DNA of 64,000 nucleotides from Ideonella sp. (GTDB lineage: Bacteria; Pseudomonadota; Gammaproteobacteria; Burkholderiales; Burkholderiaceae_C), in contig JABTUY010000005.1 in NCBI GenBank assembly GCA_015075165.1, positions 310,001-374,000 on the forward strand, written 5' to 3'. Shown here piece by piece: positions 17,680 through 26,819 of the stretch (position 1 is the stretch's first letter; each line of letters opens with the position of its first letter). The notes beneath the pieces are model-generated. The model ran no database searches. It was not told where the DNA came from and saw nothing but the letters and a program-made list of their open reading frames with translations. A program made the translations under genes and the position numbers.

Positions 17680-18345
17680 TCAACCCTTCGGCTCGCCCGC
17701 GTAGTAGCCGACGCCGCGCACGGTGTGGATGCGGTCGTCGCCGAGCTTCTTGCGCAGCTGGTGCACGTAGACGCTGATCGCGTTGCTCTCCAGCTCCTCG
17801 CCCCAGCCGTACAACCGATCCTCGAGCTGCGCGCGCGAGATGATCGCGCCGGGCCGCTCCATCAGCGCGTGCAGCAGCGCGAACTCGCGCGCCGACAGCA
17901 GCACCGCGCGGCTGCCGCGGCTGACCTCGCGCGTGGCCGGGTCGAGCCGCAGGTCGGCCACCTGCAGCGCGGTTTCGGCGCGGCCGCCGGCGCGGCGGCC
18001 GAGCGCGCGCAGCCGCGCCAGCAACTCGTCGAGCTCGAACGGCTTCACGAGATAGTCGTCGGCGCCGGCGTCGAGGCCGGCCACCTTGTCGGCCAGCGCA
18101 TCGCGCGCTGTCAGCACGATCACCGGCGTGGCGTCGCCGCGCGCGCGCAGCGCCTTCAGCACGTCGAGCCCACTTCTCCTCGGCAGGCCGAGGTCGAGCA
18201 GCACGGCGTCGAAGCGCTCGCTGGCCAGCGCCGCATCAGCCGCGCGCCCGTCGCGCACCCAGTCGACCGCCAGCGCCTGGCGGCGCAACGCGTCGCGCAG
18301 GCTCTCGCCGATCATCTCGTCATCTTCGACCAGCAGGCAGCGCAT
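17680..18345 (-). CDS. OmpR-family response regulator, QseB-like
   Basis: A 221-residue response regulator with an intact receiver (D8/D9, phospho-acceptor D51 in LLDLGLPRRSG, T79, K101 in YLVKPF) and a full winged-helix domain (LSAREFALLHALMERPG, SNAISVYVHQLRKKLG, IHTVRGVGYY). It is followed by its kinase and preceded by the large winged-helix ATPase regulator, 49 bp away on the same strand. Members of this group bind hexamer direct repeats; the repeats before htrA at 8249-8276 are a possible target, shared with the regulator at the left edge. Confidence 0.92.
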   Translation of the reverse strand: MRCLLVEDDEMIGESLRDALRRQALAVDWVRDGRAADAALASERFDAVLLDLGLPRRSGLDVLKALRARGDATPVIVLTARDALADKVAGLDAGADDYLVKPFELDELLARLRALGRRAGGRAETALQVADLRLDPATREVSRGSRAVLLSAREFALLHALMERPGAIISRAQLEDRLYGWGEELESNAISVYVHQLRKKLGDDRIHTVRGVGYYAGEPKG

Positions 18346-18394
18346 GGCGGCATCGTAGCCGCGCGTCGCCGCGGCCGGGAGCGGCGCGTCGATC

Positions 18395-20857
18395 TCAATC
18401 CGGCCGGGGGTGGCGCTCCAGCCAGTGCTTCAGTTCGGCCGTGGCGCGCTCGATCTCCAGCGCGCTGCCTGCAACGGTGGCCGCGTCGCACTCCGCATCG
18501 CCCAACGCCTGTCGAGTCTGCGCCCGCAACTGCTGCAACTGGGTTTCGTCCTCCGGTGGCCGGTGGTAGCCCAGGTCGGCATACCGCTGCAGCGTGGCGC
18601 CCCACCAGCGCGCGGCGAGCGCATGCTCGCCCCGGCTCGATGCCAGCCCGGCCACCACCTCGATCAGCTCGAGTTTGAGCACCGGCTCTTCGACGCCCCG
18701 TAGCAGCAGCTCGGCTTCGATTGCCGCTTCGCGTGCAGCTTCGTGATCGCGCGCGGCGACCAGCACGCGCACCAGGTTGTGCAGCGTGATCAGCGCCATG
18801 CGGATGTCGCCGGTGGCGCGAGAAAGGGCCAGCGATTGCCGAAAGCCCGCAATGGCGGGCTCGACGTGGCCGCGTCGGTATTGGATCGCGGCGATGTTGT
18901 TGCACGCCGTGGCCAGCGGCAGGGCGCTGCCGCTGGCTTGCGCAGCGTCGCGTGCGCGCTGGTAGTAGTGCAGCGCCACGTCTTCCTGATCGGCGCGGGC
19001 CGTGCAGGTGCCGATCGAGCTGAGCGCCATGGCCTGCCACTCGGCCACCCCCAGCTGCTCGGCGATGGCCAGCGCCTGCTGCGCATGCGGAAGCCCGGCA
19101 TCGCCCAGGCCGCGATGCATGTACATCGCGGCCAGCGTGTGCAGCGCCTGGAAGCGCACCCGCGGGTCGGCATCGGCGCCCGCGCGCTGCAGCGCACCGA
19201 GCACGAGGCGGCAGCCGAGCTCGACCTCGTGGAAGAGCCAGTAGCGCGCCGAGGCTGCCGCCAGTCGCAGTTCCCAGGTACTGCCCGTTGAAGTCGCGGG
19301 CTGCCGGGTGCACCAGGCCATCGCCGCCACCAGGTTCTCGCGCTCGTCGTGCAGCCGCGCCATCCAGGTCGACTGCTGCGGGCCGCGCAGGTGCGGTGCG
19401 GCGGCTTCCGCGAGGCCGAGAAAGTGCTCGGCATGGCGCGCACTCGCCGCGTCCGCCTCGCCGCTGTCGTCGAGCCGCTGCTGCGCGTACTGGCGCACCG
19501 TCTCCAGCATGCGGTAGCGCGGCCGCGCGCCGCCACGGCTGCTGCCGCGCTCGACCACCAGCAGCGATTTGTCGTGCAGCTGGGTCAACAGCGCCAGCGC
19601 CTCGTACTCGTCGCCGGCCTGCGCGACGGCGGTGGCGGCTTCGAGCGTGCAGCCGGCCGCGAACACCGCCAGTCGACGCAGCGCGTGCTGCGCAGCGGGG
19701 TCGAGCAGGTCGTGGCTCCACTGCATCGTGGCCAGCAGTGTCTGCTGGCGCGCAACTGTGGCATGCCCGCCGATCAGCAGGCGAAACCGGTCCTGCAGCC
19801 GCGCCGCGATGTCGGGCACCGAAAGCACCGTCACCCGCGCGGCCGCCAACTCGATCGCCAGCGCGATGCCGTCGAGCCGCCGGCAGATCTCGGCCAGTGC
19901 GGCGGCGTTGCCGGCGTCGGCGTCGAACTCGGGCTGCACGAGGCGCGCGCGATCGATGAACACGCGCACCGCATCGGACGCGCGCACGTCGTCGAGCAGC
20001 GTCGTGGTGGGCAGCGACAGCGATCGCACCGGAAACAGCTGCTCGCCAGCCACCGCGAGCGGCTCGCGGCTGGTGGCGAGGATGCGCGTGCTGCCGGCCT
20101 GGCCGAGCAGTGCGTGGCCGAGCGCGGCGGCACCTTCGCGCACATGCTCGCAGTTGTCGAGCACGATCAGCGCGCGCCGTGACGCCAGTTGCGCCGCCAG
20201 GCGGTCCGCCAGCGGCAGCGCAGAGGGTTCCGGCTCGAGACCGAGCACCGCGGCACACGCGGGTGCCACCCGATCGGCGTCGGCGATCGGCGCCAGGTCG
20301 ACGAACCAGACCCCGTCGGTGAAGTCGGCCAGGCATTGCTGCGCGGCCTGCAGCGCCAGCCTCGTCTTGCCGCAGCCGCCGATGCCGGTGAGCGTGAGCA
20401 GCCGTGTCTGCGGCAACAAGCGCGCCAGGTCGTCCATCTCGGCACTGCGCCCGATGAAGCGGGTGCGCTGCGGCGGCAGGTTGTGGCGCGAAGGCGCTGC
20501 GGGCGCGGCAACCACAGGGGCTGCCGCCGGTGGCGCAGTGGAGCTGGCGACGAACTGATAGCCACGCCCCGGCACGGTGGCGATCACGCCCGGCCCGAGC
20601 AGCTTGCGCAGGCTGCTGATCTGCGCGGTGATGTTGTGCGGCTCAACGACCACGCCGGGCCACACCAGGTCGAGCAGTTCCTGCTGGGTCACCATGCGCT
20701 CGCGCCGCTGCGCCAGCGCGAGCAGCAGGTCGAACGCGCGCGCGCCGACGGCAGCCGGCCGGCCGTCGACGCGCAGCGCGCGCTCGGCAGCGCTGAGCTC
20801 GAAGCGGCCGAAGCGCAGCGTGGGCTCGATGGGTGCGACTGTGGCTGCAGAGGACAC
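18395..20857 (-). CDS. Winged-helix regulator with AAA ATPase (AfsR/CadC-like N-terminus)
   Basis: An 820-residue regulator: N-terminal OmpR/CadC-type winged helix (about 15-110; LRFGRFELSAAERALRVDG, QELLDLVWPGVVVEPHNIT, ATVPGRGYQFV), then an ATPase with Walker A LTGIGGCGKTRLAL and LIVLDNCEHV, then a long helical repeat region. The GTG at 20857 is chosen because AGGAGG sits six bases upstream; the frame extends further to 20941 without a better start. It is divergent from the diiron gene at 21010, and three TTGA direct repeats lie in the shared promoter region. That arrangement suggests autoregulation and control of the neighbour. The signal sensed is unknown. Confidence 0.85.
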   Translation of the reverse strand: MSSAATVAPIEPTLRFGRFELSAAERALRVDGRPAAVGARAFDLLLALAQRRERMVTQQELLDLVWPGVVVEPHNITAQISSLRKLLGPGVIATVPGRGYQFVASSTAPPAAAPVVAAPAAPSRHNLPPQRTRFIGRSAEMDDLARLLPQTRLLTLTGIGGCGKTRLALQAAQQCLADFTDGVWFVDLAPIADADRVAPACAAVLGLEPEPSALPLADRLAAQLASRRALIVLDNCEHVREGAAALGHALLGQAGSTRILATSREPLAVAGEQLFPVRSLSLPTTTLLDDVRASDAVRVFIDRARLVQPEFDADAGNAAALAEICRRLDGIALAIELAAARVTVLSVPDIAARLQDRFRLLIGGHATVARQQTLLATMQWSHDLLDPAAQHALRRLAVFAAGCTLEAATAVAQAGDEYEALALLTQLHDKSLLVVERGSSRGGARPRYRMLETVRQYAQQRLDDSGEADAASARHAEHFLGLAEAAAPHLRGPQQSTWMARLHDERENLVAAMAWCTRQPATSTGSTWELRLAAASARYWLFHEVELGCRLVLGALQRAGADADPRVRFQALHTLAAMYMHRGLGDAGLPHAQQALAIAEQLGVAEWQAMALSSIGTCTARADQEDVALHYYQRARDAAQASGSALPLATACNNIAAIQYRRGHVEPAIAGFRQSLALSRATGDIRMALITLHNLVRVLVAARDHEAAREAAIEAELLLRGVEEPVLKLELIEVVAGLASSRGEHALAARWWGATLQRYADLGYHRPPEDETQLQQLRAQTRQALGDAECDAATVAGSALEIERATAELKHWLERHPRPD

Positions 20858-20900
20858 GCGAGCCTCCTGATCGGGTCGCAGCCACGCGATGATCGGGTGT

Positions 20901-20930
20901 TTGACAACGTTTGAGAACCCTTGAGGACGC
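20901..20930. promoter_or_regulatory. Three TTGA direct repeats at 10-bp period in a divergent promoter
   Basis: TTGACAACGT, TTGAGAACCC and TTGAGGACGC follow one another without gaps, giving TTGAnnAC three times in phase with the DNA helix. They lie 44 bp before the winged-helix regulator start and 80 bp before the diiron gene. Head-to-tail repeats are what OmpR/SARP-type winged helices bind, so this is the likely operator of the adjacent regulator. Confidence 0.5.
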
Positions 20931-21009
20931 GCCACCCCCACGGTCAGCAGACTGCCGCGCAGGCGCCGGGCGATCGGCCGGCGCCGTCAGTCCACCCAGG
21001 AGGATCCGC

Positions 21010-21960
21010 ATGTCACACGTTGCCCAACACACCACCGACACCAGCCGCTACGCCAAGTGCGTGGAGGTCTCCAAGCGCATCCGCTGGGACACCGACCGCG
21101 ATGTGATCCGCGGCCGCACGTTCGACTTCGGCAAGAAGTTCCTGCCCGACGGGCTGTCGAAGGTGGGGCAGCTGCCGTTCGCGCTCACCGTCGACGAGCA
21201 GCGCCTGTTCTCGCAGGTGCAGGGCCGCACCTACGCCAACATGTTCGCGCTGGTCGAGCGCTTCATCGGCGCCAAGGTGCTCGAGATCAGCCGCGGCCAC
21301 TGGCTCGGTGACCAGGTGGCGCTCGAGGCGCTGGTGCGGCTGACCGACGAGGAGCTGAAGCACCAGGAGATGTTTCGCCGGCTCGAGACGATGATGGCGC
21401 CCGGCATGCCCGAGGGCTACCGTTTCCTGCCGCAGCCGAACGACGTGGCGCAGGCGGTGCTCGCCAGCTCGACCTGGGCCGTGCTGGCGCTCACCTGCGA
21501 CATCGAGCTGTTCTCGCAGGCGCACTACCGCAGCAGCATCGAGCCCGAGACGCAGATCGACCCGCTGTGGAAGGACGTGTTCCTGTTCCACTGGAAGGAG
21601 GAATCGCAGCACGCGATCCTCGACGAGATCGAGTGGCTGCGCGAGAACGAGTTGCTCGACGCCGCGCAGCGCGACCAGGCGGTGAACGAACTGATCGCAC
21701 TGGTCGGCGCGGTCGACGGCATCTGCCAGCTGCAGGCTCAGGCCGATGCCGAGTACTTCGTGCGCGTCGCCGGGCGCAGCTTCGATGCCGAGCGCCAGCA
21801 GGCGATCCAGCGCACGATGCTGGCAGCCTACCGCTGGCAGTACATCCTGAGCGGCGTGCAGGACGCGCGCTTCCTCGGCATCATCGGTTCGATGATCACC
21901 GCCGAGCAGGGCGCCCGCATCAACGCCGCGCTGGCGCCGATCGCCGGCGCGGTGCACTGA
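21010..21960 (+). CDS. Ferritin-like diiron protein of unknown function
   Basis: A 316-residue, mainly helical soluble protein with a ferritin-like diiron signature: E83 (LVERFIG), E115 and H118 (TDEELKHQE), E166 (CDIELF), and E198 with H201 (KEESQHAILDEIEW). Two ExxH pairs plus two lone glutamates match the ligand set of diiron oxygenases and oxidases such as the AurF group. AGGAGG precedes the ATG. It is divergent from a large ATPase regulator with direct repeats between them, so it is probably the regulated target. The stop is four bases from the convergent fatty-acid oxidation gene. A redox or oxygen-dependent role is inferred from the ligands; the substrate is unknown. Confidence 0.78.
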   Translation: MSHVAQHTTDTSRYAKCVEVSKRIRWDTDRDVIRGRTFDFGKKFLPDGLSKVGQLPFALTVDEQRLFSQVQGRTYANMFALVERFIGAKVLEISRGHWLGDQVALEALVRLTDEELKHQEMFRRLETMMAPGMPEGYRFLPQPNDVAQAVLASSTWAVLALTCDIELFSQAHYRSSIEPETQIDPLWKDVFLFHWKEESQHAILDEIEWLRENELLDAAQRDQAVNELIALVGAVDGICQLQAQADAEYFVRVAGRSFDAERQQAIQRTMLAAYRWQYILSGVQDARFLGIIGSMITAEQGARINAALAPIAGAVH

Positions 21961-21964
21961 AGGA

Positions 21965-24052
21965 TCAGTTGAAGCTCTTGCCCTCGTCGGCCAGCCGCAC
22001 CAGCAGCGGCGCGGGTTGCCACCACGGCTCGGCGCCCGGCTCGGCGGCAAAGCGCTTGAGCGCGCGCACCACCGTGGGCAGGCCCACCCCATCGGCGTGC
22101 AGCATCGGGCCGCCGCGGTGCTGCGGGAAGCCGTAGCCGTTGAGGTAGACGAGGTCGATGTCGGAGGCGCGCGCGGCGATCTTCTCTTCGAGGATGCGCG
22201 CGCCTTCGTTGACCAGCGCGAACACGCAGCGCTCGACGATCTCGTCGGCACTCACCGCGCGCGCGCTGATGCCGCGCTCGCGGCGGAAGGCTTCGATGAT
22301 GGTGGTGACCGCGGGGTCGGGCTTCGGCGTGCGCGCGCCGGCCTCGTAGCGGTACCAGCCGGCGCCGGTCTTCTGGCCGAAGCGGCCCTGCTCGCACAGG
22401 ACGTCGGCCACCTCGCGCGGCACGCTGCCCGGCCGCTCGGCGGCGCGGCGCTTGCGGCCGGCCCAGCCGATGTCCAGGCCCGCGAGATCGCCGACGCGAA
22501 ACGGCCCCATCGCGAAGCCGAACGCCTCCAACGCCTGGTCGACCTGCTGCGGCAGCGCGCCCTGCAGCAGCGGGCCGTTGGCCGCGGCACGGTAGCGCGC
22601 GAGCATGCGGTTGCCGATGAAGCCGTCGCAGACGCCGGCGACGACGCCGATCTTGCGGATCGTCCTGGCCATCGCCATGCAGGTGGCGAGCACGTCGGGT
22701 GCCGTGCGCTCGGCGCGCACGATCTCGAGCAGGCGCATCACGTTGGCCGGGCTGAAGAAGTGCAGGCCGATCACATCCTGCGGCCGCTGCGTGAAGCCGG
22801 CGATCGCATCGAGGTTCAGCGCCGAGGTGTTCGACGCCAGGATCGCGCCGGGCTTGCACACCTCGTCGAGCGCGCGGAACACCTGCTGCTTGACGGCGAT
22901 GTCCTCGAACACCGCCTCGATCACCAGGTCGGCATCCTTCAGTGCGTCGTAGCCGAGCGTCGGCGTGATCAGCGCCATGCGCTGCTCGACCTGCGCCGCC
23001 GTCATGCGGCCCTTCTTCGCGCTGGCCTCGTAGTTGCGGCGGATCGTGGCCAGGCCCTTGTCGAGCGCCTCTTGCTTGCTCTCGAGGATCGTCACCGCGA
23101 TGCCGGCGTTGGCGAAGTTCATCGCGATGCCGCCGCCCATCGTGCCGGCGCCGATCACGCCGACACGCGCGATGGTGCGCAACGGCGTGTCGGCGCTCAC
23201 GCCGTCGATCTTCGCGGCCGCGCGCTCGGCGGCGAAGATGTGGCGCAGCGCGCGCGACTCGGGCGAGTTCATCAGCAGCACGAACGCCTCGCGCTCGAGC
23301 CGCAGCGCCTCGTCGAACGGCCGGCTCGCCGACCAGCCCACCGCCTCCACGCACTTCAGCGGCGCCGGAAAGTGCTTTGCGCTCGCGGCGACCGACTGGC
23401 GCGCGAACTGCATGAAGGCCTCGGCATTCGCGGCGTCGACCTTGCGGTCGCGCAGGCGTGGCAGCGGCGCTGGTGAGCCCGCCAGCCGCTCGGCGAGCGC
23501 GAGCGCGGCGGCCAGCGGGTCGCCGTCGACCACGTCGTCGAACAGCGCCGTGCCCTTCAGTTTCGCAGCCGGCACGGTGTTGCCCGAGACGATCATGTTC
23601 AGCGCCGCCTCGAGGCCGATGGCGCGTGGCAGCCGCTGCGTGCCGCCGGCGCCCGGCAGCAGGCCGAGCTTGACCTCGGGAAGCGCGATCTGCGCGTCGG
23701 CGCGGGCCACGCGATGGTGCGCGCCGAGCGCGAGTTCGAGGCCGCCGCCCATGCACACGCCGGCGATCGCGGCGATCACCGGCTTCGGCGCGTTCTCGAA
23801 CGCGGCGATCAGCGCCGGCAGCCGCGGCTCGCGCGTGGCGTTGGGTGTGCCGAACTCCTTCACGTCGGCGCCGCCGGAGAACGCGCGCGCGCTGCCGGTG
23901 ACGACGATCGCGCGCACCGCGGCGTCGGCCAGCGCGCGGTCCAGCGCCTGCAGCAGGCCCTGGCGCAGCGCGGCGCCGAGACCGTTGACCGGCGGGTGGT
24001 CGAGCGTCAGCACGGCGGTGCTGCCGCGCAGTTCGTATCCGATGCTGCTCAT
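21965..24052 (-). CDS. Enoyl-CoA hydratase/3-hydroxyacyl-CoA dehydrogenase (FadJ/FadB type)
   Basis: A 695-residue multifunctional beta-oxidation enzyme. Residues about 1-185 form a crotonase domain with oxyanion-hole motif SGGADVKEFG and both catalytic glutamates (MGGGLELALG and ALPEVKLGLLPG). About 295-470 is the NAD-binding 3-hydroxyacyl-CoA dehydrogenase domain (VGVIGAGTMGGGIAMNFA; catalytic histidine in GLHFFSPANVM), followed by two C-terminal dehydrogenase domains. It hydrates enoyl-CoA and oxidises the hydroxyacyl-CoA to the 3-keto form. AGGAGA precedes the ATG. No thiolase gene is adjacent. It is divergent from opgH across a 456-bp gap. Both active sites look intact. Confidence 0.93.
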   Translation of the reverse strand: MSSIGYELRGSTAVLTLDHPPVNGLGAALRQGLLQALDRALADAAVRAIVVTGSARAFSGGADVKEFGTPNATREPRLPALIAAFENAPKPVIAAIAGVCMGGGLELALGAHHRVARADAQIALPEVKLGLLPGAGGTQRLPRAIGLEAALNMIVSGNTVPAAKLKGTALFDDVVDGDPLAAALALAERLAGSPAPLPRLRDRKVDAANAEAFMQFARQSVAASAKHFPAPLKCVEAVGWSASRPFDEALRLEREAFVLLMNSPESRALRHIFAAERAAAKIDGVSADTPLRTIARVGVIGAGTMGGGIAMNFANAGIAVTILESKQEALDKGLATIRRNYEASAKKGRMTAAQVEQRMALITPTLGYDALKDADLVIEAVFEDIAVKQQVFRALDEVCKPGAILASNTSALNLDAIAGFTQRPQDVIGLHFFSPANVMRLLEIVRAERTAPDVLATCMAMARTIRKIGVVAGVCDGFIGNRMLARYRAAANGPLLQGALPQQVDQALEAFGFAMGPFRVGDLAGLDIGWAGRKRRAAERPGSVPREVADVLCEQGRFGQKTGAGWYRYEAGARTPKPDPAVTTIIEAFRRERGISARAVSADEIVERCVFALVNEGARILEEKIAARASDIDLVYLNGYGFPQHRGGPMLHADGVGLPTVVRALKRFAAEPGAEPWWQPAPLLVRLADEGKSFN

Positions 24053-24508
24053 CGCAGGCTTCTCCTTCGGTGGTTCGGGTGCCGCAGCGCGGCCGTTGCA
24101 ACCCGCATCGTGACACCGCCGGGCGCCGCGGCGCTGCGACAGGTCATGAACGCTGGCAGGATTGTGAGCGCTCGCGGACGCTGCCTCGTGCCGGCCAGCC
24201 ACGGACGCCGCCCGAGCGCGGAGCGCGGTCTTCGGGGCCCCCAAGTTCGAAGCGAGCTGCGCGCGGCGATCGATGCGCCTGGTTGCGAAACCGACAGCCC
24301 CAAGGCTTGAACGGGCGCCGGGTTCCGCAATAATTGCGCCCCGCGATGGCAACGGGATCGCCGCTTCCGCGCAAACCGCCGTGCATCTGCTGAACGGTGG
24401 CAGCGGTTTTTTTAGGGGCGGGGGTCCGGATCCGGTGACAACCACCGGCACCCGGCTGCGTTGCAGGTGATTTGCCGGCGGCTGCGCCGGCGCCGGAGCC
24501 CGAACAGT
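24053..24508. other. Divergent intergenic region without a convincing gene
   Basis: This 456-bp gap separates the fatty-acid oxidation gene from opgH and must hold both promoters. The only clear symmetry I see is CGCAAT-A-ATTGCG at 24326-24338, a 13-bp palindrome that could be an operator. A run of seven T at about 24407-24413 is not preceded by a convincing hairpin. Short frames here lack family features or ribosome sites. Confidence 0.4.
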
Positions 24509-26725
24509 ATGACCCCCGCTGCCCCCCCATCGCCACGCGCCGGCACGGCGCCACCGCTGCTGCGCGGCGCGATGACGCCGGCGCCGTGGTTCGGTTTCTG
24601 GCGCGGCGTGCTGTTCGCGTTGTGGCCCGGGCAGCGCTGGTCGGCGCAGACACCGGCCGCGCCGTGGCACGCGGCCGCGCGTCGGCGCCGCCGCGTGCTG
24701 GCCGCGCTGGTGCTGGCGATGAGCGCCGGCGCGCTGGCGCTGCGCCTCGATGCGCTGCCGGCTGACGCCGGCACGTTGTGGTGGGCTACCACTGCATTGA
24801 TGACGCTGCTGTTCGCGTGGGTCGGCGTCGGCTGCGCCACCGCGATCGTCGGCGCCTGGGCCGCGTGGCGCGGCGACACCTTCACCCCGCGGCTGCTGGC
24901 CGAGGGCGACGAACTGCCCGACCCGCAGGTGCGCACCGCGATCGTGATGCCGATCTGCAACGAAGACATTGCCTCGGTGTTTGCCGGCCTGCGTGCCACC
25001 TGCGAATCGCTGGCGACCACCGGCGCCGCGGCGGCGTTCGACGTGTTCGTGCTGTCCGACACCTCCAGGCCCGAGCTGCGCGCCGCCGAGCAGCGTGCGT
25101 TCGCGCGCCTGTGCACGATGCTCGGCGATGCCGGCGACGGCAGCGGCCGGCTGTTCTACCGCTGGCGCAAGCGCCGCGTGAAGCGCAAGGCTGGCAACGT
25201 GGCCGACTTCTGCCGCCGCTGGGGCCGCGGCTACCGCTACATGATCGTGCTCGACGCCGACAGCACGATGAGCGGCCGCACGCTGGTCGACCTGGTGTTG
25301 TTGATGCAGCAGCAGCCGCGCGCCGGCATTATCCAGACGCTGCCGCAGGTGGCCAACCCGGGCACGCTGCACGCGCGCGCGCAGCAGTTCGCCAGCCGCG
25401 TCACCGGCCGGCTGTTCGCGCTCGGCATGTCGTGGTGGCAGCTCGGCGACGCGCACTACTGGGGCCACAACGCGATCATCCGCGTCGAGCCTTTCATGCG
25501 CCACTGCGCGCTGGCGCGGCTGCCGGGCCGCGGTGGCCTGGCCGGCGAGATCCTGTCGCACGACTTCGTCGAGGCCGCGCTGATGGGCCGCATGGGCTAC
25601 GAGGTCTGGCTGGCGCCGCAACTGGAGGGCAGTTGGGAGCAGAGCCCGTCGAACCTGCTCGACGAGTTGCAGCGTGATCGCCGCTGGTGCCAGGGCAACC
25701 TGCAGAACCTGCGCCTCGTGGCCGAGCCGGGCTGGCGCGGCGCGCACCGCATGATGTTCGCCGTCGGCGCGCTGTCGTACGGCGTGGCGCCGCTGTGGCT
25801 GGTGTTCCTCGCGCTCGGGCTCGGCGGCCGCGCGCCGATCGTCGGGCCTTCCGGCGGCGGGCTGTCGGGCGACCAGGCGCTGTGGCTGCTGACGCTGCTG
25901 CTGTTGCTGCTGCCGCGCGTGCTGAGCGCGGCGGCGGTCGTGCTGCGCGGCGAGGCCGCGGCGTTCGGTGGCACGCTGCGGCTCGCGCTCGGTGCGCTGC
26001 TCGAGCTGCTGCTGTCCACCTTTCAGGCGCCGCTGCGCATGCTGGCGCACTGCGTCTACGTGCTGGGCGCATTCACCGGTCTGAAGCTCGAGTGGAAGTC
26101 ACCGCCGCGCGGCGACGACGCGCTCGGCTGGGGCGACGCCACGCGACGCGTCGGCTCGCTGGTGGCGCTGCCGCTGCTGGCCGGCGTGGGCCTGGTGCGG
26201 CGTGCCGTCACGCTGACGCTGGCGCCGATGCTGCTGCCGCTGACGCTGGCGGTGCCGTTCACCGTGCTCACCGGCCATCCGCGCGCGGGTCGCGTCGCGC
26301 AGCGCCTGGGCCTGTTGCGCACGCCGGAAGACCGGGTGCGCCCGCAGCCGTTGCTGCGCGCCGCCGAGAGCGCCGCGTTCGGCGATCTGGTGCCGGCCAC
26401 GCCGGCGCCATTGCCGCCGCCGCAGCAGCATCGCCGCTTCGCGCCGGCGCTGGCGATGATGGCGGTGGCCGTCTGCGCGCTCGCGGTGCCGCGCATGAGC
26501 CAATCGCCCGAGCTTTCGGCGGCCTGGCACAACGAACAGCAGGTGGCTGCGCTGTGGGATGCGATGCTGCACGAGCCGTCTGCGACCACGATCGCGCCGG
26601 CACCGCCCAAGCGCGTGATGGCCGCGGTGCGCCACAAGCCGGCGCGCATGATCGACGACGCCGTGCGCCGCCGCGCGATCGAGGCGGTGGAGCGCGCGAT
26701 CGCCGCCGAAGACCCGCCGGCCTGA
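24509..26725 (+). CDS. opgH: Osmoregulated periplasmic glucan glucosyltransferase OpgH (MdoH)
   Basis: A 738-residue inner-membrane family GT2 enzyme that polymerises UDP-glucose into the backbone of periplasmic glucans. The catalytic domain has IVMPICNED, the metal-binding DxD at D249-D251 (IVLDADSTM), the base region EILSHDFVEA and RDRRW at 389-393. Hydrophobic segments lie before (about 65-115) and after (about 430-600) it. The ATG at 24509 is the first in-frame ATG; no strong ribosome site is seen. Normally opgG precedes opgH in an operon; here no opgG is present on either side, so the partner must lie elsewhere or be absent. Confidence 0.92.
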   Translation: MTPAAPPSPRAGTAPPLLRGAMTPAPWFGFWRGVLFALWPGQRWSAQTPAAPWHAAARRRRRVLAALVLAMSAGALALRLDALPADAGTLWWATTALMTLLFAWVGVGCATAIVGAWAAWRGDTFTPRLLAEGDELPDPQVRTAIVMPICNEDIASVFAGLRATCESLATTGAAAAFDVFVLSDTSRPELRAAEQRAFARLCTMLGDAGDGSGRLFYRWRKRRVKRKAGNVADFCRRWGRGYRYMIVLDADSTMSGRTLVDLVLLMQQQPRAGIIQTLPQVANPGTLHARAQQFASRVTGRLFALGMSWWQLGDAHYWGHNAIIRVEPFMRHCALARLPGRGGLAGEILSHDFVEAALMGRMGYEVWLAPQLEGSWEQSPSNLLDELQRDRRWCQGNLQNLRLVAEPGWRGAHRMMFAVGALSYGVAPLWLVFLALGLGGRAPIVGPSGGGLSGDQALWLLTLLLLLLPRVLSAAAVVLRGEAAAFGGTLRLALGALLELLLSTFQAPLRMLAHCVYVLGAFTGLKLEWKSPPRGDDALGWGDATRRVGSLVALPLLAGVGLVRRAVTLTLAPMLLPLTLAVPFTVLTGHPRAGRVAQRLGLLRTPEDRVRPQPLLRAAESAAFGDLVPATPAPLPPPQQHRRFAPALAMMAVAVCALAVPRMSQSPELSAAWHNEQQVAALWDAMLHEPSATTIAPAPPKRVMAAVRHKPARMIDDAVRRRAIEAVERAIAAEDPPA

Positions 26726-26819
26726 CCGGGCGCAATCGGCGCCGGCCCGAGCGGCGACGGCGCTGGGCCACAATGCCAGTTTCGGGTTTGCGGTCCGCGC
26801 CACGCGCGGCGTCTTCGCG

